DNA of 64,000 bases from the NCBI RefSeq assembly GCF_023656565.1, contig NZ_JAMOKG010000001.1, positions 1,257,383-1,321,382 of the forward strand, in the 5' to 3' direction. Shown here piece by piece: positions 16,760 through 25,635 of the stretch. Position numbers and translations under genes: made by a program. This DNA is from Flavobacterium tyrosinilyticum. GTDB taxonomy: Bacteria; Bacteroidota; Bacteroidia; Flavobacteriales; Flavobacteriaceae. Numbering within the stretch: position 1 is the stretch's first letter; each line of letters opens with the position of its first letter. Below the pieces are notes generated by a model. It was not told where the DNA came from. It searched no databases and was given only the letters and a program-made list of their open reading frames with translations.

Positions 16760-17682
16760 TATTTCTTCAGGGATTCTTTAATCTGTTTCATTAATTCCGT
16801 TCCGCCATTATTCAAAATTTCCTGAGCAGAATTAAAACCTAATTTTTTCCATTCAGAAATATCAACTGTTTTATCGATTTCCAGTTTTTGTTTTCCGTCT
16901 ATAGAAAGTAAGACACCTTGAAAATGCAAAGTATCTTCATCTTCATTATAAGTTACTAGAGCACCAATTGGGGCAGTACATCCGCCTTCAAGCGTTCTTA
17001 AAAACTGACGTTCGATATAGGTACAAATTTCAGTTTCGATATCATTTAACTGCGAAAGGGCATCTAGTGTATAATTGTCATTTTCCATTCCCACGACAAG
17101 CATTGCGCCTTGTGCTGGAGCAGGAATCATCCAATCTAAGTTGATGTAATTTTCAGGTTTTAAGTTGATGCGCTCTAAACCTGCAGCTGCAAAAACAGCT
17201 CCATCCCAATCATTATCTTGCAATTTTTGCATACGCGTATTCACATTTCCGCGTAAATCAACAACTGTATGATTTGGGTATTTATTGAACCATTGTGCCT
17301 GGCGACGCAAACTTCCTGTTGCAATAGTACTCGGATTTGTAAAATCAGGATTTCCTTTATGAACTAAAATGTCCAGAACATTGGCTCTTGGTAAAACAGC
17401 ACCCTGAACGATACCTTTTGGTAGAGCTGTTGGAACATCTTTCATAGAATGCACTGCGATATCAATATCGCCATTGATCATGGCAATGTCAAGCGTTTTG
17501 GTAAAAATTCCGGTAATCCCTAATTCATAAAGAGGTTTATCCAGAATAATATCACCTTGAGATTTAACCGCAACAATTGAGGTTTTATAACCTAAATCGT
17601 TAAGTTTTTTCTCGACAGTATGGGCCTGCCAAAGTGCTAATTCGCTGTCACGCGTTCCAATTCTGATTGTTTTTTCAGCCAT
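16759..17682 (-). CDS. hemC: Porphobilinogen deaminase (hydroxymethylbilane synthase)
   Basis: 307 residues. It joins four porphobilinogens into hydroxymethylbilane. Landmarks: IRIGTRDSELALWQA, VAVKSQGD, DIAVHSMKDVPTALP with the catalytic aspartate, GTGSLRRQAQ-type text as TGSLRRQAQW, VDLRGNVNTRMQKL, and LEGGCTAPIGA, whose cysteine carries the dipyrromethane cofactor. Precedes hemD with overlapping stop and start codons. Confidence 0.97.
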   Translation of the reverse strand: MAEKTIRIGTRDSELALWQAHTVEKKLNDLGYKTSIVAVKSQGDIILDKPLYELGITGIFTKTLDIAMINGDIDIAVHSMKDVPTALPKGIVQGAVLPRANVLDILVHKGNPDFTNPSTIATGSLRRQAQWFNKYPNHTVVDLRGNVNTRMQKLQDNDWDGAVFAAAGLERINLKPENYINLDWMIPAPAQGAMLVVGMENDNYTLDALSQLNDIETEICTYIERQFLRTLEGGCTAPIGALVTYNEDEDTLHFQGVLLSIDGKQKLEIDKTVDISEWKKLGFNSAQEILNNGGTELMKQIKESLKK

Positions 17683-17693
17683 GTTTTTTTATT

Positions 17694-17818
17694 TTACCAT
17701 TAAGGCATTAAGAGAATTAAGCCTTTGTGTAGAATTTAAGATTATTAAGCGTGTTATAACTTGGCTTAATTCTCTTGAAAAGATTGACTTAAATTATCTT
17801 AATCTCTTAATGGTTTAA
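17694..17818. repeat. Long inverted repeat, family E copy 1
   Basis: An imperfect inverted repeat of about 125 nt beginning TACCATTAAGGCATTAAGAG and ending in TTAATCTCTTAATGGTTTA. A near copy lies at 18248, on the other side of the GxxExxY gene. Confidence 0.85.
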
Positions 17819-17822
17819 TATT

Positions 17823-18230
17823 TTATGAATCAATTAATCTTGCGAAATAATCATTCACAAGTGGTTTCATTGATTTTGTTATGTTTGTCGTGTTGAAATT
17901 TATCAATAGACCTTGAGGTCTTTCTAATAATTTCATGTATGTTAATAATTGGGCTTCGTGAATTGGTAATAGGTTTTCTATTGCTTTTAATTCAACAACA
18001 ACACAATCGTTTACAAGTAAATCTATTCTTAAATCAGATTCAAATTCAAGATCGTAATAATCAATTTTAACAGATAATTGTTGTTTTACATCATATCCGT
18101 TTTGTTCTAATTCATATTTGAGGCACTTCTCATATATGCTTTCTAAAAGTCCAGGTCCCAAAGCTTTATGCACTTTTATAGCAAAACCTGTAATTTCATA
18201 AGCCAATTGAGTTACCTCTTTTTTTGTCAT
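17823..18230 (-). CDS. GxxExxY protein, PD-(D/E)xK nuclease-like
   Basis: 135 residues. The family motif is in ALGPGLLESIYEKCL (G-LL-E-SI-Y). The core RIDLLVNDCVVVELKAIENL places D and ExK residues as in a PD-(D/E)xK fold. The C-terminal part YMKLLERPQGLLINFN is also typical. These proteins are common in Bacteroidota and are of unknown function. It sits between hemA and hemC, with a copy of the same large inverted repeat on each side, so it looks like an insertion in the hem operon. Confidence 0.88.
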   Translation of the reverse strand: MTKKEVTQLAYEITGFAIKVHKALGPGLLESIYEKCLKYELEQNGYDVKQQLSVKIDYYDLEFESDLRIDLLVNDCVVVELKAIENLLPIHEAQLLTYMKLLERPQGLLINFNTTNITKSMKPLVNDYFARLIDS

Positions 18231-18247
18231 AGAACTTTTTTGTTTTT

Positions 18248-18378
18248 TACCATTAAGAGCATTAAGAGAATTAAGCTTTTTGTCTTGAATTTTAAGATTA
18301 TTAAGCTTTGTGTTACAGCGACGCTTAATTCTCTTGACAAAGATTGGTCTTAATTTCCTTAATATCTTAATGGTTTAA
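18248..18378. repeat. Long inverted repeat, family E copy 2
   Basis: About 130 nt, similar to 17694-17818: arms CCATTAAGAGCATTAAGAGA and CTTAATATCTTAATGG, with the same internal TTAAGATTATTAAGC block. It separates the GxxExxY gene from hemA. Confidence 0.85.
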
Positions 18379-18386
18379 ATTAAAAA

Positions 18387-19637
18387 CTAAGATGCTTTTA
18401 TTTTGAAGACTTTCTCGATCCATTCGATGCTTTCATCTACCATGGTATCGTCGTCTTTTAAATGATTTGCGAAATGCGTAGTGATTTTTTGAATGATTCT
18501 GTTACTGATGATTTCAGCTTGCGCCTCATTAAAATCGGCAATTTTTTTGCTTTGAAAATCTAGTTCCGAAGCTTTAATAGCATTTAATTTTTCTTTTAAA
18601 GCATTGATTGTCGGAGCAAATTTTCGGCCTTTCATCCAAGTAACAAATTCTTCTTTGATTTCTTCGATGATTGCTTCAGCTGCCGGAATGTGTAATTTTC
18701 TGTTTTCCAAAGTTTCATCTGTCAATTGAGACAAATAATCCATGTGGATTAAAGTTACACCTTCTAATTCCTCTACGTTTTCATTTACGTTTTTCGGAAT
18801 AGACAAATCCAGAATCAGCAAAGGTTTTTTAAGATTCAAAATCGCTTTGTCAACTGTTGGGTTTTGCGCGCCTGTTGCCACAACGACAACATCGGCTTTT
18901 TGAAGTTCTAAATGCAATTCAGAGTAATCTTTAACAATCAGATTTAACTTTCCTGCTAATTTTTCTGCTTTATCTTTAGTTCTGTTGATCAAAGTAATGT
19001 GTTCGTTTTTGGTATGTTTTACTAAATTCTCACACGTATTTCTTCCGATTTTTCCAGTTCCAAAAAGTAAAATATTTTTGTTGCTGATATCTTCAACATT
19101 TTTCAAAATATATTGTACAGATGCAAAAGAAACCGAAGTAGCACCAGAACTAATTTCTGTTTCCGTTTTAATTCTTTTGCTTGCCTGAATTACCGCATTG
19201 ACCAATCTTTCCATAAAAGCATTGGCTAATCCCATTGATTTTGAATGTGTAAAACTGGTTTTTATTTGAGATATAATTTCAAAATCGCCTAAGATCTGAC
19301 TGTCTAAACCAGTTCCTACGCGAAACATATGATTAATCGCTTCTTGATTTTTGTAAACGAAACCAACTTTTTGAAAGGCATCAACAGAACCATTGCTGTT
19401 GTCGCAGATCAGTTTTATTAATTGAAATGGATGTTCGGCAAAACCGTAGATTTCGGTTCTGTTGCAAGTTGAAGTAACCAGTAAACTTTCTATTCCATCG
19501 TTTTTAGCTTGTTCCAGTAAACGTGTTTTCGCAACGGCATCCAAACTAAATTGACCTCTAACCTCAGCATCAGCTTTTTTATAACTCAGACCAACTGAGT
19601 AAAAATAAAGGTGTTTCGGTACGTTATTGTTTTCCAT
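18387..19637 (-). CDS. hemA: Glutamyl-tRNA reductase
   Basis: 416 residues from the ATG at 19637; an in-frame ATG at 19664 would add nine residues but overlaps the promoter box, so the inner start (MENNNVPKHLYF) is preferred. It reduces glutamyl-tRNA to glutamate-1-semialdehyde, the first step of C5 heme synthesis, and is the usual point of control. The catalytic cysteine is C58 in VTSTCNRTEIYG. The NADPH domain has LLFGTGKIGRNTC and VVVATGAQNPT. The C-terminal dimerisation helix region is present. It starts the minus-strand hem series; its partner hemL is not in the window. Confidence 0.96.
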   Translation of the reverse strand: MENNNVPKHLYFYSVGLSYKKADAEVRGQFSLDAVAKTRLLEQAKNDGIESLLVTSTCNRTEIYGFAEHPFQLIKLICDNSNGSVDAFQKVGFVYKNQEAINHMFRVGTGLDSQILGDFEIISQIKTSFTHSKSMGLANAFMERLVNAVIQASKRIKTETEISSGATSVSFASVQYILKNVEDISNKNILLFGTGKIGRNTCENLVKHTKNEHITLINRTKDKAEKLAGKLNLIVKDYSELHLELQKADVVVVATGAQNPTVDKAILNLKKPLLILDLSIPKNVNENVEELEGVTLIHMDYLSQLTDETLENRKLHIPAAEAIIEEIKEEFVTWMKGRKFAPTINALKEKLNAIKASELDFQSKKIADFNEAQAEIISNRIIQKITTHFANHLKDDDTMVDESIEWIEKVFKIKAS

Positions 19638-19661
19638 AAATTCACTTTCATAAAAGTGCAA

Positions 19662-19669
19662 CAAAATTA
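19662..19669 (-). promoter_or_regulatory. hemA: Putative hemA promoter -7 box
   Basis: Read on the minus strand as TAATTTTG, matching TAnnTTTG. The expected start site falls about 15-20 nt before the ATG at 19637, and the box overlaps the alternative ATG at 19664. No TTG at -33 is evident. Confidence 0.45.
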
Positions 19670-19763
19670 TTACTATAGCATCGATAAAAATAACGCTAAA
19701 AGTACTTTTTATGTCGCTGTATGTTTTTTTGAACCTAAATAGGTGTTTTTGAGTAAAAAGGAC

Positions 19764-19771
19764 TACTTTTG
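19764..19771 (+). promoter_or_regulatory. Putative promoter -7 box for the AraC-type gene
   Basis: TACTTTTG matches TAnnTTTG, about 90 nt before the ATG at 19865. With the hemA box it makes this a divergent promoter region of about 100 nt. Confidence 0.4.
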
Positions 19772-19864
19772 TAGCAAAATCAACTCATTTGAAGTGATTA
19801 GTTTAGAGTCGTTCTAAATAACATTTTGAGTTTGTTTCGATTTTTGATTCAAAAAAATATCGCT

Positions 19865-20740
19865 ATGGGTTCTCAAGAAATTATAAAAATTGAAGACGAC
19901 TTTACGCTGATCCGTTTTCAAAATGACGGTCTGGAGCCATTTTATGCACAGCATGAAATAATAGGTACTGGCCTGATACAGTTTCACTTCGGGATAAAAG
20001 GAAATGCAAAATTTTTATTCAATCAAGGCAATTATGCTTTAGAATTGAAAGAAGAAAAATCACTGCTTTTATACAATCCGCAGAAAGAATTACCGCTAAA
20101 TTTAGAATTGGCTCCAAACTCTTGGGCGATTTCGGTAATTGTATCGATTAAAAAATTTCACGCGTTGTTTTCTGCTGAAGCCGATTATATTACTTTTTTG
20201 AGTCCTGATAATAAAGACAAAAAGTATTATAACGAAGGAAATATCAGTCCGTCAATGGCGATTGTGCTGAGTCAGTTGTTTCATTATAATCTTCATCCGT
20301 CTATAAAAAACCTTTATTATAAAGGAAAAGGATATGAATTATTGAGTTTGTATTTTAATAGAACAGAAGATCCAAATGCAGAACAATGTCCGTTTTTAAT
20401 TGATGAAGATAACGTTTTAAAAATCCGAAAAGCCAAAGAAATTATTATCGCTAATATGGCCGAACCGCCAGGACTGCAAGAACTGGCAGATGAAATTGGT
20501 TTGAATTTGAAGAAACTTAAAATGGGTTTCAAACAAATTTACGGCGATACGGTATACGGTTTCCTTTTTGATTACAAAATGGATTTCGCCCGAAAACTTT
20601 TAGACAGCGGATCTTATAATGTAAACGAAGTAGGTTTGAAAATAGGTTACAGTACAGGAAGTCACTTTATTGCGGCATTTAAGAAAAAGTTCGCCACGAC
20701 TCCAAAGAAGTATTTAATGTCGATTAATGCGAATGTTTAA
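19865..20740 (+). CDS. AraC-family transcriptional regulator
   Basis: 291 residues from the ATG at 19865; the frame extends 13 codons upstream only with a TTG start. The C-terminal AraC helix-turn-helix is clear: LQELADEIGLNLKKLKMGFK, IYGDTVYGFLFDYKMDFARK, then VNEVGLKIGYSTGSHFIAAF and KKKFATTPKKYL. The N-terminal part resembles the cupin-like sensor of the PchR/iron-related AraC branch (IGTGLIQFHFGIKGNAKF). It is divergent from hemA and two genes upstream of hemH, so control of heme genes in response to iron or heme is a fair inference. Confidence 0.9.
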   Translation: MGSQEIIKIEDDFTLIRFQNDGLEPFYAQHEIIGTGLIQFHFGIKGNAKFLFNQGNYALELKEEKSLLLYNPQKELPLNLELAPNSWAISVIVSIKKFHALFSAEADYITFLSPDNKDKKYYNEGNISPSMAIVLSQLFHYNLHPSIKNLYYKGKGYELLSLYFNRTEDPNAEQCPFLIDEDNVLKIRKAKEIIIANMAEPPGLQELADEIGLNLKKLKMGFKQIYGDTVYGFLFDYKMDFARKLLDSGSYNVNEVGLKIGYSTGSHFIAAFKKKFATTPKKYLMSINANV

Positions 20741-21282
20741 TGCTTAAAAGATATTCAATAGCTTTATTGTTTTTTCTAATGCTGTCTTGTAAATCAAAAG
20801 AAGAAAAAATGTTTTTTGATTTTGACAGTGTTGAATATTATTCATTGAATAAAAGCAAAGAGGAAGAAATGGGAGAGAACAATAGTAAAAGTATTGACAA
20901 TGGTATTTTTGATAAAATTTTCTTCGATGATTATCCAGACAAGATAAATAATGGTATCTTTTATAAAACAATTAATTCAGAAGGATTTTCTAAGTTTAAG
21001 TTATCTCAAAAAGACGCCGAATATTTAAAAAGCGATATTTTTTTGGAGAAATCTTCTTTAAAGATGTTAGAAAATGTATATGCTTGTGCTCCTCAGTATA
21101 GAGATATTTTAGTTTTTAAAAAGAAAAATCAAATTTCAGGTATAGCTAAGATTTGTCTTTCCTGCCGTCAATTTTATCTTATTAGTTCTAAAAAAGAAAT
21201 TGAAATAGAAAATTTTGGAACAGAGAAAGAGTTTAAATTGTTAGGAAAACTATTCGATAAATATAAAAAAGATAAAAATTAA
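20740..21282 (+). CDS. Hypothetical lipoprotein
   Basis: 180 residues with the lipoprotein signal IALLFFLMLSCKSK. Charged, lysine-rich body with a C-terminal cysteine pair region (KICLSCRQFY). Its start codon overlaps the AraC stop by one base, so they are co-expressed. No family recognised. Confidence 0.75.
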   Translation: MLKRYSIALLFFLMLSCKSKEEKMFFDFDSVEYYSLNKSKEEEMGENNSKSIDNGIFDKIFFDDYPDKINNGIFYKTINSEGFSKFKLSQKDAEYLKSDIFLEKSSLKMLENVYACAPQYRDILVFKKKNQISGIAKICLSCRQFYLISSKKEIEIENFGTEKEFKLLGKLFDKYKKDKN

Positions 21283-21364
21283 AGATGTTTTCAAATATCA
21301 ATTTTATAAATAAGTACATAATTAAAAAGTAATAAATATCATATTTCGGTAAAGTATCATGAAA

Positions 21365-21372
21365 TACTTTTG
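21365..21372 (+). promoter_or_regulatory. hemH: Putative hemH promoter -7 box
   Basis: TACTTTTG matches TAnnTTTG, 46 nt before the ATG at 21418. It overlaps the TTG at 21370 that could otherwise extend the frame, which argues for the inner start. Confidence 0.4.
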
Positions 21373-21417
21373 ACGAAATTTAAAAAACAAATAAAAAGCT
21401 TAAAGCAAAAGAACATA

Positions 21418-22431
21418 ATGAAAGGCGTATTATTAGTAAATCTTGGATCTCCAGAAAGTCCAACTCCAAAAGATGTAAAACCATATTTAGATGAATTTTT
21501 AATGGATAAATACGTGATTGACGTTCCGTATTTATTGAGAGCATTATTAGTTCGAGGTATTATTTTAAGAAAAAGACCAGAAGAATCTGCGCACGCTTAC
21601 GCAAAAATCTGGTGGGAAGAAGGTTCACCGTTAGTTGTTCTTTCAGAAAGAATGCAGAAAAAAGTACAGCCTTTAGTAAATGTTCCAGTTTCTTTAGCAA
21701 TGCGTTATGGAAGTATGACCATTGAAAAAGGGCTTCAAGAATTGAGCGATAAAGGAGTTACAGATGTAATGCTTTTTCCATTATATCCGCAATATGCAAT
21801 GGCTTCTACTTTGACTATTTTAGTAAAAGCAGAGGAAATTCGTAAGAAGAAATTCCCACACATGAAGTTTACAGATGTTCCGGCATTTTACAACAAACCT
21901 GATTATATCAAGAATTTAGCCGATTCAATCCAGAAACATTTAGTTGGTTTTGATTATGATCATTTATTGTTTTCTTACCACGGAATTCCAGAGCGTCATA
22001 TTCGCAAAACGGATGTAACTAAATCGCATTGTAAAATTGACGGTTCTTGTTGCAACACGCCTTCACCAGCGCACGAATTTTGTTATCGCCACCAATGTTA
22101 CGAAACAACGAAACAAGTTGTAAAGTTATTGGGACTTCCTGAAGATAAATACAGCCTGACATTTCAATCGCGTTTAGCGGGAGATAAATGGTTGGAACCT
22201 TATACCGATGTTGAAATTGATAACATGCCTGCAAAAGGAATCAAGAAATTGGCAGTTGTTACACCAGCTTTCGTTTCAGATTGTTTAGAGACTTTAGAAG
22301 AAATCGCCATGCGTGCCAAAGAAGATTTTGAAGCAAATGGAGGAGAAGAGTTCTTAGCGATTCCATGTCTGAATGATGATGATGAATGGTGCCAGACAGT
22401 TTCTAATTGGATTAATGATTGGGCGAAATAA
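21418..22431 (+). CDS. hemH: Ferrochelatase
   Basis: 337 residues from the ATG at 21418 (MKGVLLVNLG), the conserved ferrochelatase start; 16 more codons upstream are open but lie in a promoter-like region. It inserts Fe2+ into protoporphyrin IX. H188 of SYHGIPERH is the metal-binding histidine. SRLAGDKWLEPYTD and VTPAFVSDCLETLEEI, with the second-site glutamates, are present. A Cys-rich stretch SHCKIDGSCCNTP lies just after the active-site strand. Confidence 0.97.
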   Translation: MKGVLLVNLGSPESPTPKDVKPYLDEFLMDKYVIDVPYLLRALLVRGIILRKRPEESAHAYAKIWWEEGSPLVVLSERMQKKVQPLVNVPVSLAMRYGSMTIEKGLQELSDKGVTDVMLFPLYPQYAMASTLTILVKAEEIRKKKFPHMKFTDVPAFYNKPDYIKNLADSIQKHLVGFDYDHLLFSYHGIPERHIRKTDVTKSHCKIDGSCCNTPSPAHEFCYRHQCYETTKQVVKLLGLPEDKYSLTFQSRLAGDKWLEPYTDVEIDNMPAKGIKKLAVVTPAFVSDCLETLEEIAMRAKEDFEANGGEEFLAIPCLNDDDEWCQTVSNWINDWAK

Positions 22432-22437
22432 TATTTA

Positions 22438-22508
22438 GTTTCAAGTTTCAGGTTTCAAGTTTTTCTCAAAGTTGATAACTTGAAACTTTAAACCTGAAAC
22501 TTTAAACC
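22438..22508. repeat. Intergenic inverted repeat (family K)
   Basis: TTTCAAGTTTCAGGTTTCAA is answered by AACTTGAAACTTTAAACCTG and AAACTTTAAA, a hairpin of about 70 nt between hemH and hemJ. It may terminate or stabilise the hemH message. Confidence 0.8.
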
Positions 22509-22515
22509 GAAAATA

Positions 22516-23064
22516 ATGGAATACTATAATTACTTAAAATCACTGCACCTCATTTTTGTAATTACTTGGTTTGCGGGTTTGTTTTATATTGTGCGTTTGT
22601 TTGTGTACCAAATTGAAGCCAATCAAAAACCTTCGCCAGAAAAAGAGATTTTACAGGCGCAATACAAAATAATGGCCTACCGTTTGTGGTATATTATTAC
22701 ATGGCCTTCGGCGGTTTTGGCGAGTATTTTTGCTTTTTGGATGTTGTTTTTTACAGATGCAGGAAGCGTTTGGATCAAAATGCCGTGGATGCACGTAAAA
22801 TTATGTTTCGTTTTTCTTTTATATTTATATCACGGAAAATGTCATCAGATTTTTAAACAGCTGCAAAACGATGAGGTAAAATATACCAATAATTTTATGC
22901 GTTTATGGAATGAAGGTGCAACGATAATTTTGTTTGCCGTTGTCTTTTTAGTAGTTTTAAAAAGTGCGATCAACTGGATTTTCGGCGTAATCGGAATTAT
23001 ATTATTCTCCGTTTTAATTATGCTGGGATTTCGTTTTTATAAGCGCATTCGAGAAAAAAAATAA
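22516..23064 (+). CDS. hemJ: Protoporphyrinogen IX oxidase, HemJ type
   Basis: 182 residues, about five membrane segments. The N-terminus LKSLHLIFVITWFAGLFYIV followed by RLFVYQIEA is the HemJ signature; H11 is the conserved heme-linked histidine. WPSAVLASIFAFWML and MHVKLCFVFLLYLYHGKCH complete the pattern. It oxidises protoporphyrinogen IX to protoporphyrin IX between hemF and hemH. No hemG or hemY is seen in the window, so HemJ is the likely enzyme here. Confidence 0.93.
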   Translation: MEYYNYLKSLHLIFVITWFAGLFYIVRLFVYQIEANQKPSPEKEILQAQYKIMAYRLWYIITWPSAVLASIFAFWMLFFTDAGSVWIKMPWMHVKLCFVFLLYLYHGKCHQIFKQLQNDEVKYTNNFMRLWNEGATIILFAVVFLVVLKSAINWIFGVIGIILFSVLIMLGFRFYKRIREKK

Positions 23065-23071
23065 AATCAGT

Positions 23072-23231
23072 TTGCCACGAGTTACACGAATTAGCACGAA
23101 TTTCTTTTTGTAATATTTGCCACAGATTAAATGGATTTTAATGATTTTTTAGCGTTGCGTATAATCCCATTAATCATTTTAATCTGTGGCAGAAAAAAAT
23201 AATTAGCGTAAATTCGTGTAACTCGTGGCAA
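23072..23231. repeat. Nested long inverted repeat (family H)
   Basis: The outer arms TTGCCACGAGTTACACGAAT / ATTCGTGTAACTCGTGGCAA enclose an inner pair CCACAGATTAAATGG / TTTTAATCTGTGG. It runs into the first codons of a GTG-start reading of the kinase gene, so it helps place that start. Confidence 0.9.
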
Positions 23232-23242
23232 AAAAGAAAATT

Positions 23243-24715
23243 ATGCTAAACAACTTCAAAATGACAATGCTTTCGCTTCGTACCAGGATTTTCCTGTCGA
23301 TGATTGTATTGATTGTGGTGGCATCTTTTTTATTGGCTTCGATTTCGATTATTCAGTTTAAAACCGAAGCCAAAGAATACCATCAGGAACGTTTAGAACG
23401 AAAAGAAAATGCCGTAAAAGAACACATCAATTATGTTCTGGCGACTACAACTTATCCGCTAAAAACTCAGAATTTAGATTTAATCTTTAAAGATAAAATC
23501 CACGAGTTAGCGCAGATTCATAAAATTGAAATCAACATTTACAGTTTGGATGGAAAACTTTTAAAATCATCCAAAGAGTCTTTTGCTGTAGATAAAATTG
23601 CACCGCCAATTCCGGAATATATTCTGAAACTAGTTCGTTCTTCCATCGAAAAACGTTTTGTGGATATTAAAACCATCGACGGAGTCAAAAACCGCTCTTC
23701 ATACAGTTTAATTAAAGACGAAAAATTCAAACCGCTTGGAATCCTGAATCTTCCTTATTTAGAAGACGATGGTTATTATGATAACGAATTGAATACTTTC
23801 CTAATTCGTCTGAGTCAGGTCTATTCTTTTATGCTGATTGTTGCTTTTGCATTGGCGTATTTCCTTTCAACGTATATCACGAAATCATTAAAAACGATTT
23901 CAGAGAGACTAGAAGAGACTAATCTGGATCAGAAAAACGAAAAAATTGTTTTGGAAGCCAACAGTAAAGAAGTTAATTTCTTGATTAGAGCTTATAACGG
24001 AATGGTAGACAAACTGGAAACCAGTGCTATCAAACTAGCGCAAAGCGAACGTGAAGAAGCTTGGCGTGAAATGGCGAAACAGGTCGCGCACGAAATTAAA
24101 AATCCGCTTACACCGATGCGTTTGACGGTTCAGAGTTTCCAAAGAAAATTCGATCCTGCGGCTCCAGATGTAAAACAAAAAATGAATGATTACTCCGAAA
24201 CTTTAATTCAGCAGATAGATACAATGACAGCTGTTGCTTCCGCATTTTCGAACTTTGCTTCGATGCCAGCACAGCAAAATGAAACGCTGAATGTAGTTGA
24301 GGTTGTCGAATTGGCTTTGGATATCTTCAACGAAGATTATATTTCTTTTGAAAAAGAAGAAGAAGAAATCATTTCCAAAATGGATCGTACGCAATTGATT
24401 CGCGTAATTACCAACTTGGTTAAAAATGCTACTCAGGCTATTCCAGAAAGTCAATTTCAGAAATCGATAGTAGTTTCGGTAAAAAGGCGAAATAACGATG
24501 TTGAAATTGCTGTAAAAGACAACGGAATCGGTATTCAGAAACAAGATATCGGAAGAATTTTCGAACCAAAATTTACTACCAAAACCAGCGGTATGGGACT
24601 TGGACTCGGAATTATCAAAAACATTATCGAAAATTACAAAGGAACAATTACCTTTGAGTCAACTTACGGAAAAGGAACAACATTTACGGTTTCTCTCCCT
24701 ATCACCAACTCATAA
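23243..24715 (+). CDS. Membrane sensor histidine kinase (NtrY-like)
   Basis: 490 residues from the ATG at 23243; a GTG at 23225 in the same frame lies in the repeat and is not preferred. TM1 at about residues 16-37, an extracytoplasmic sensor of about 150 residues, TM2 at about 187-213, then HAMP, then HisKA with H283 in AKQVAHEIKNPLTPM, and HATPase with NLVKNATQAIP, DNGIGI and GMGLGLGI. No response regulator lies beside it. In this phylum NtrY-like orphan kinases are common; the signal is not known. It is 11 nt from the crotonase gene and may be co-transcribed. Confidence 0.92.
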   Translation: MLNNFKMTMLSLRTRIFLSMIVLIVVASFLLASISIIQFKTEAKEYHQERLERKENAVKEHINYVLATTTYPLKTQNLDLIFKDKIHELAQIHKIEINIYSLDGKLLKSSKESFAVDKIAPPIPEYILKLVRSSIEKRFVDIKTIDGVKNRSSYSLIKDEKFKPLGILNLPYLEDDGYYDNELNTFLIRLSQVYSFMLIVAFALAYFLSTYITKSLKTISERLEETNLDQKNEKIVLEANSKEVNFLIRAYNGMVDKLETSAIKLAQSEREEAWREMAKQVAHEIKNPLTPMRLTVQSFQRKFDPAAPDVKQKMNDYSETLIQQIDTMTAVASAFSNFASMPAQQNETLNVVEVVELALDIFNEDYISFEKEEEEIISKMDRTQLIRVITNLVKNATQAIPESQFQKSIVVSVKRRNNDVEIAVKDNGIGIQKQDIGRIFEPKFTTKTSGMGLGLGIIKNIIENYKGTITFESTYGKGTTFTVSLPITNS

Positions 24716-24726
24716 AATATAGCGTC

Positions 24727-25509
24727 ATGGATTACGAAAATATCTTAATTTCAATTGTAGAAAAAGTTGCTACCATCACTATTAACAGACCAACTAAATT
24801 AAATGCTTTAAACAAAGCAACCATTAGTGATCTGAGTAATGCTATTCAATCATTATCTAAAAATGATGATGTTCGTGTTATTATTTTAACCGGAAGCGGA
24901 GAGAAAGCCTTTGTTGCTGGAGCAGATATTTCGGAATTTGCAAATTATACTACTGTTGAAGGCGCACAATTAGCGGCAGAAGGACAGGAGTCTTTATTTG
25001 ATTTCATCGAAAATCTTAAAAAGCCAGTTATTGCAGCCGTTAATGGTTTTGCTCTTGGTGGCGGATTAGAATTGGCAATGGCATGTCATTTTAGAGTTGC
25101 TTCGGATAATGCAAAAATGGGACTTCCAGAAGTAACTTTAGGATTAATTCCTGGTTATGGGGGAACACAGCGTTTACCGCAATTAGTTGGAAAAGGCCGT
25201 GCAATGGAAATGATTATGACCGCTGCAATGATTACTGCTGAACAAGCAAAAGATTACGGTTTGGTAAATCATGTTGTGCCTCAAGAAGAACTGTTGTCAT
25301 TTACAACCGTAATCGCTCAGAAAATTATCAAAAATGCGCCATTTGCAATTGGAAAAGCAATCAAAGCGATTAATGCCAACTTTAAAGACGGTAAAAATGG
25401 TTTTGATACGGAAATAAAATCATTTGGAGAATGTTTTGGAACCGAGGATTTTAAAGAAGGAACCACAGCATTCTTAGAAAAACGTAAAGCTGAATTTACA
25501 GGAAAATAA
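24727..25509 (+). CDS. Enoyl-CoA hydratase/isomerase (crotonase family)
   Basis: 260 residues. It hydrates 2-enoyl-CoA or acts as a related isomerase; the exact substrate is not readable. Oxyanion-hole elements VAGADISEF and NGFALGGGLELAMACHFRVA are present. The glutamate of LPEVTLGLIPGYGGTQRLP and an earlier E-rich region fit true hydratases. Usual length for a short-chain enzyme. Confidence 0.92.
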   Translation: MDYENILISIVEKVATITINRPTKLNALNKATISDLSNAIQSLSKNDDVRVIILTGSGEKAFVAGADISEFANYTTVEGAQLAAEGQESLFDFIENLKKPVIAAVNGFALGGGLELAMACHFRVASDNAKMGLPEVTLGLIPGYGGTQRLPQLVGKGRAMEMIMTAAMITAEQAKDYGLVNHVVPQEELLSFTTVIAQKIIKNAPFAIGKAIKAINANFKDGKNGFDTEIKSFGECFGTEDFKEGTTAFLEKRKAEFTGK

Positions 25510-25515
25510 GTTATT

Positions 25516-25611
25516 TCACAAAGTTACACAAAGACTTCGCAGAGATTCACAAAGAAAAAAAATTATATAAATCTTTGTGTAACTTTGCGAAGTCTTTGTG
25601 CAACTTTGCGG
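25516..25611. repeat. Intergenic inverted repeat (family F)
   Basis: TTCACAAAGTTACACAAAGA and AAATCTTTGTGTAACTTTGC are complements, with the inner pair ACTTCGCAGAG / TTGCGAAGTC. A related half copy occurs at 26190-26230. Confidence 0.85.
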
Positions 25612-25635
25612 TAAAACACTAGACAAAGTTTGAAA

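Noticed and set aside
19638..19664. Nine-codon N-terminal extension of HemA
   Set aside because: The upstream ATG overlaps a TAnnTTTG promoter box, and MENNNVPKHLYF agrees better with family starts.
19826..19864. TTG-start extension of the AraC-type protein
   Set aside because: The added residues are not needed for the fold, and an ATG follows directly at 19865.
23225..23242. GTG start of the histidine kinase
   Set aside because: The GTG lies within the arm of a long intergenic repeat; the ATG at 23243 gives a normal membrane anchor.
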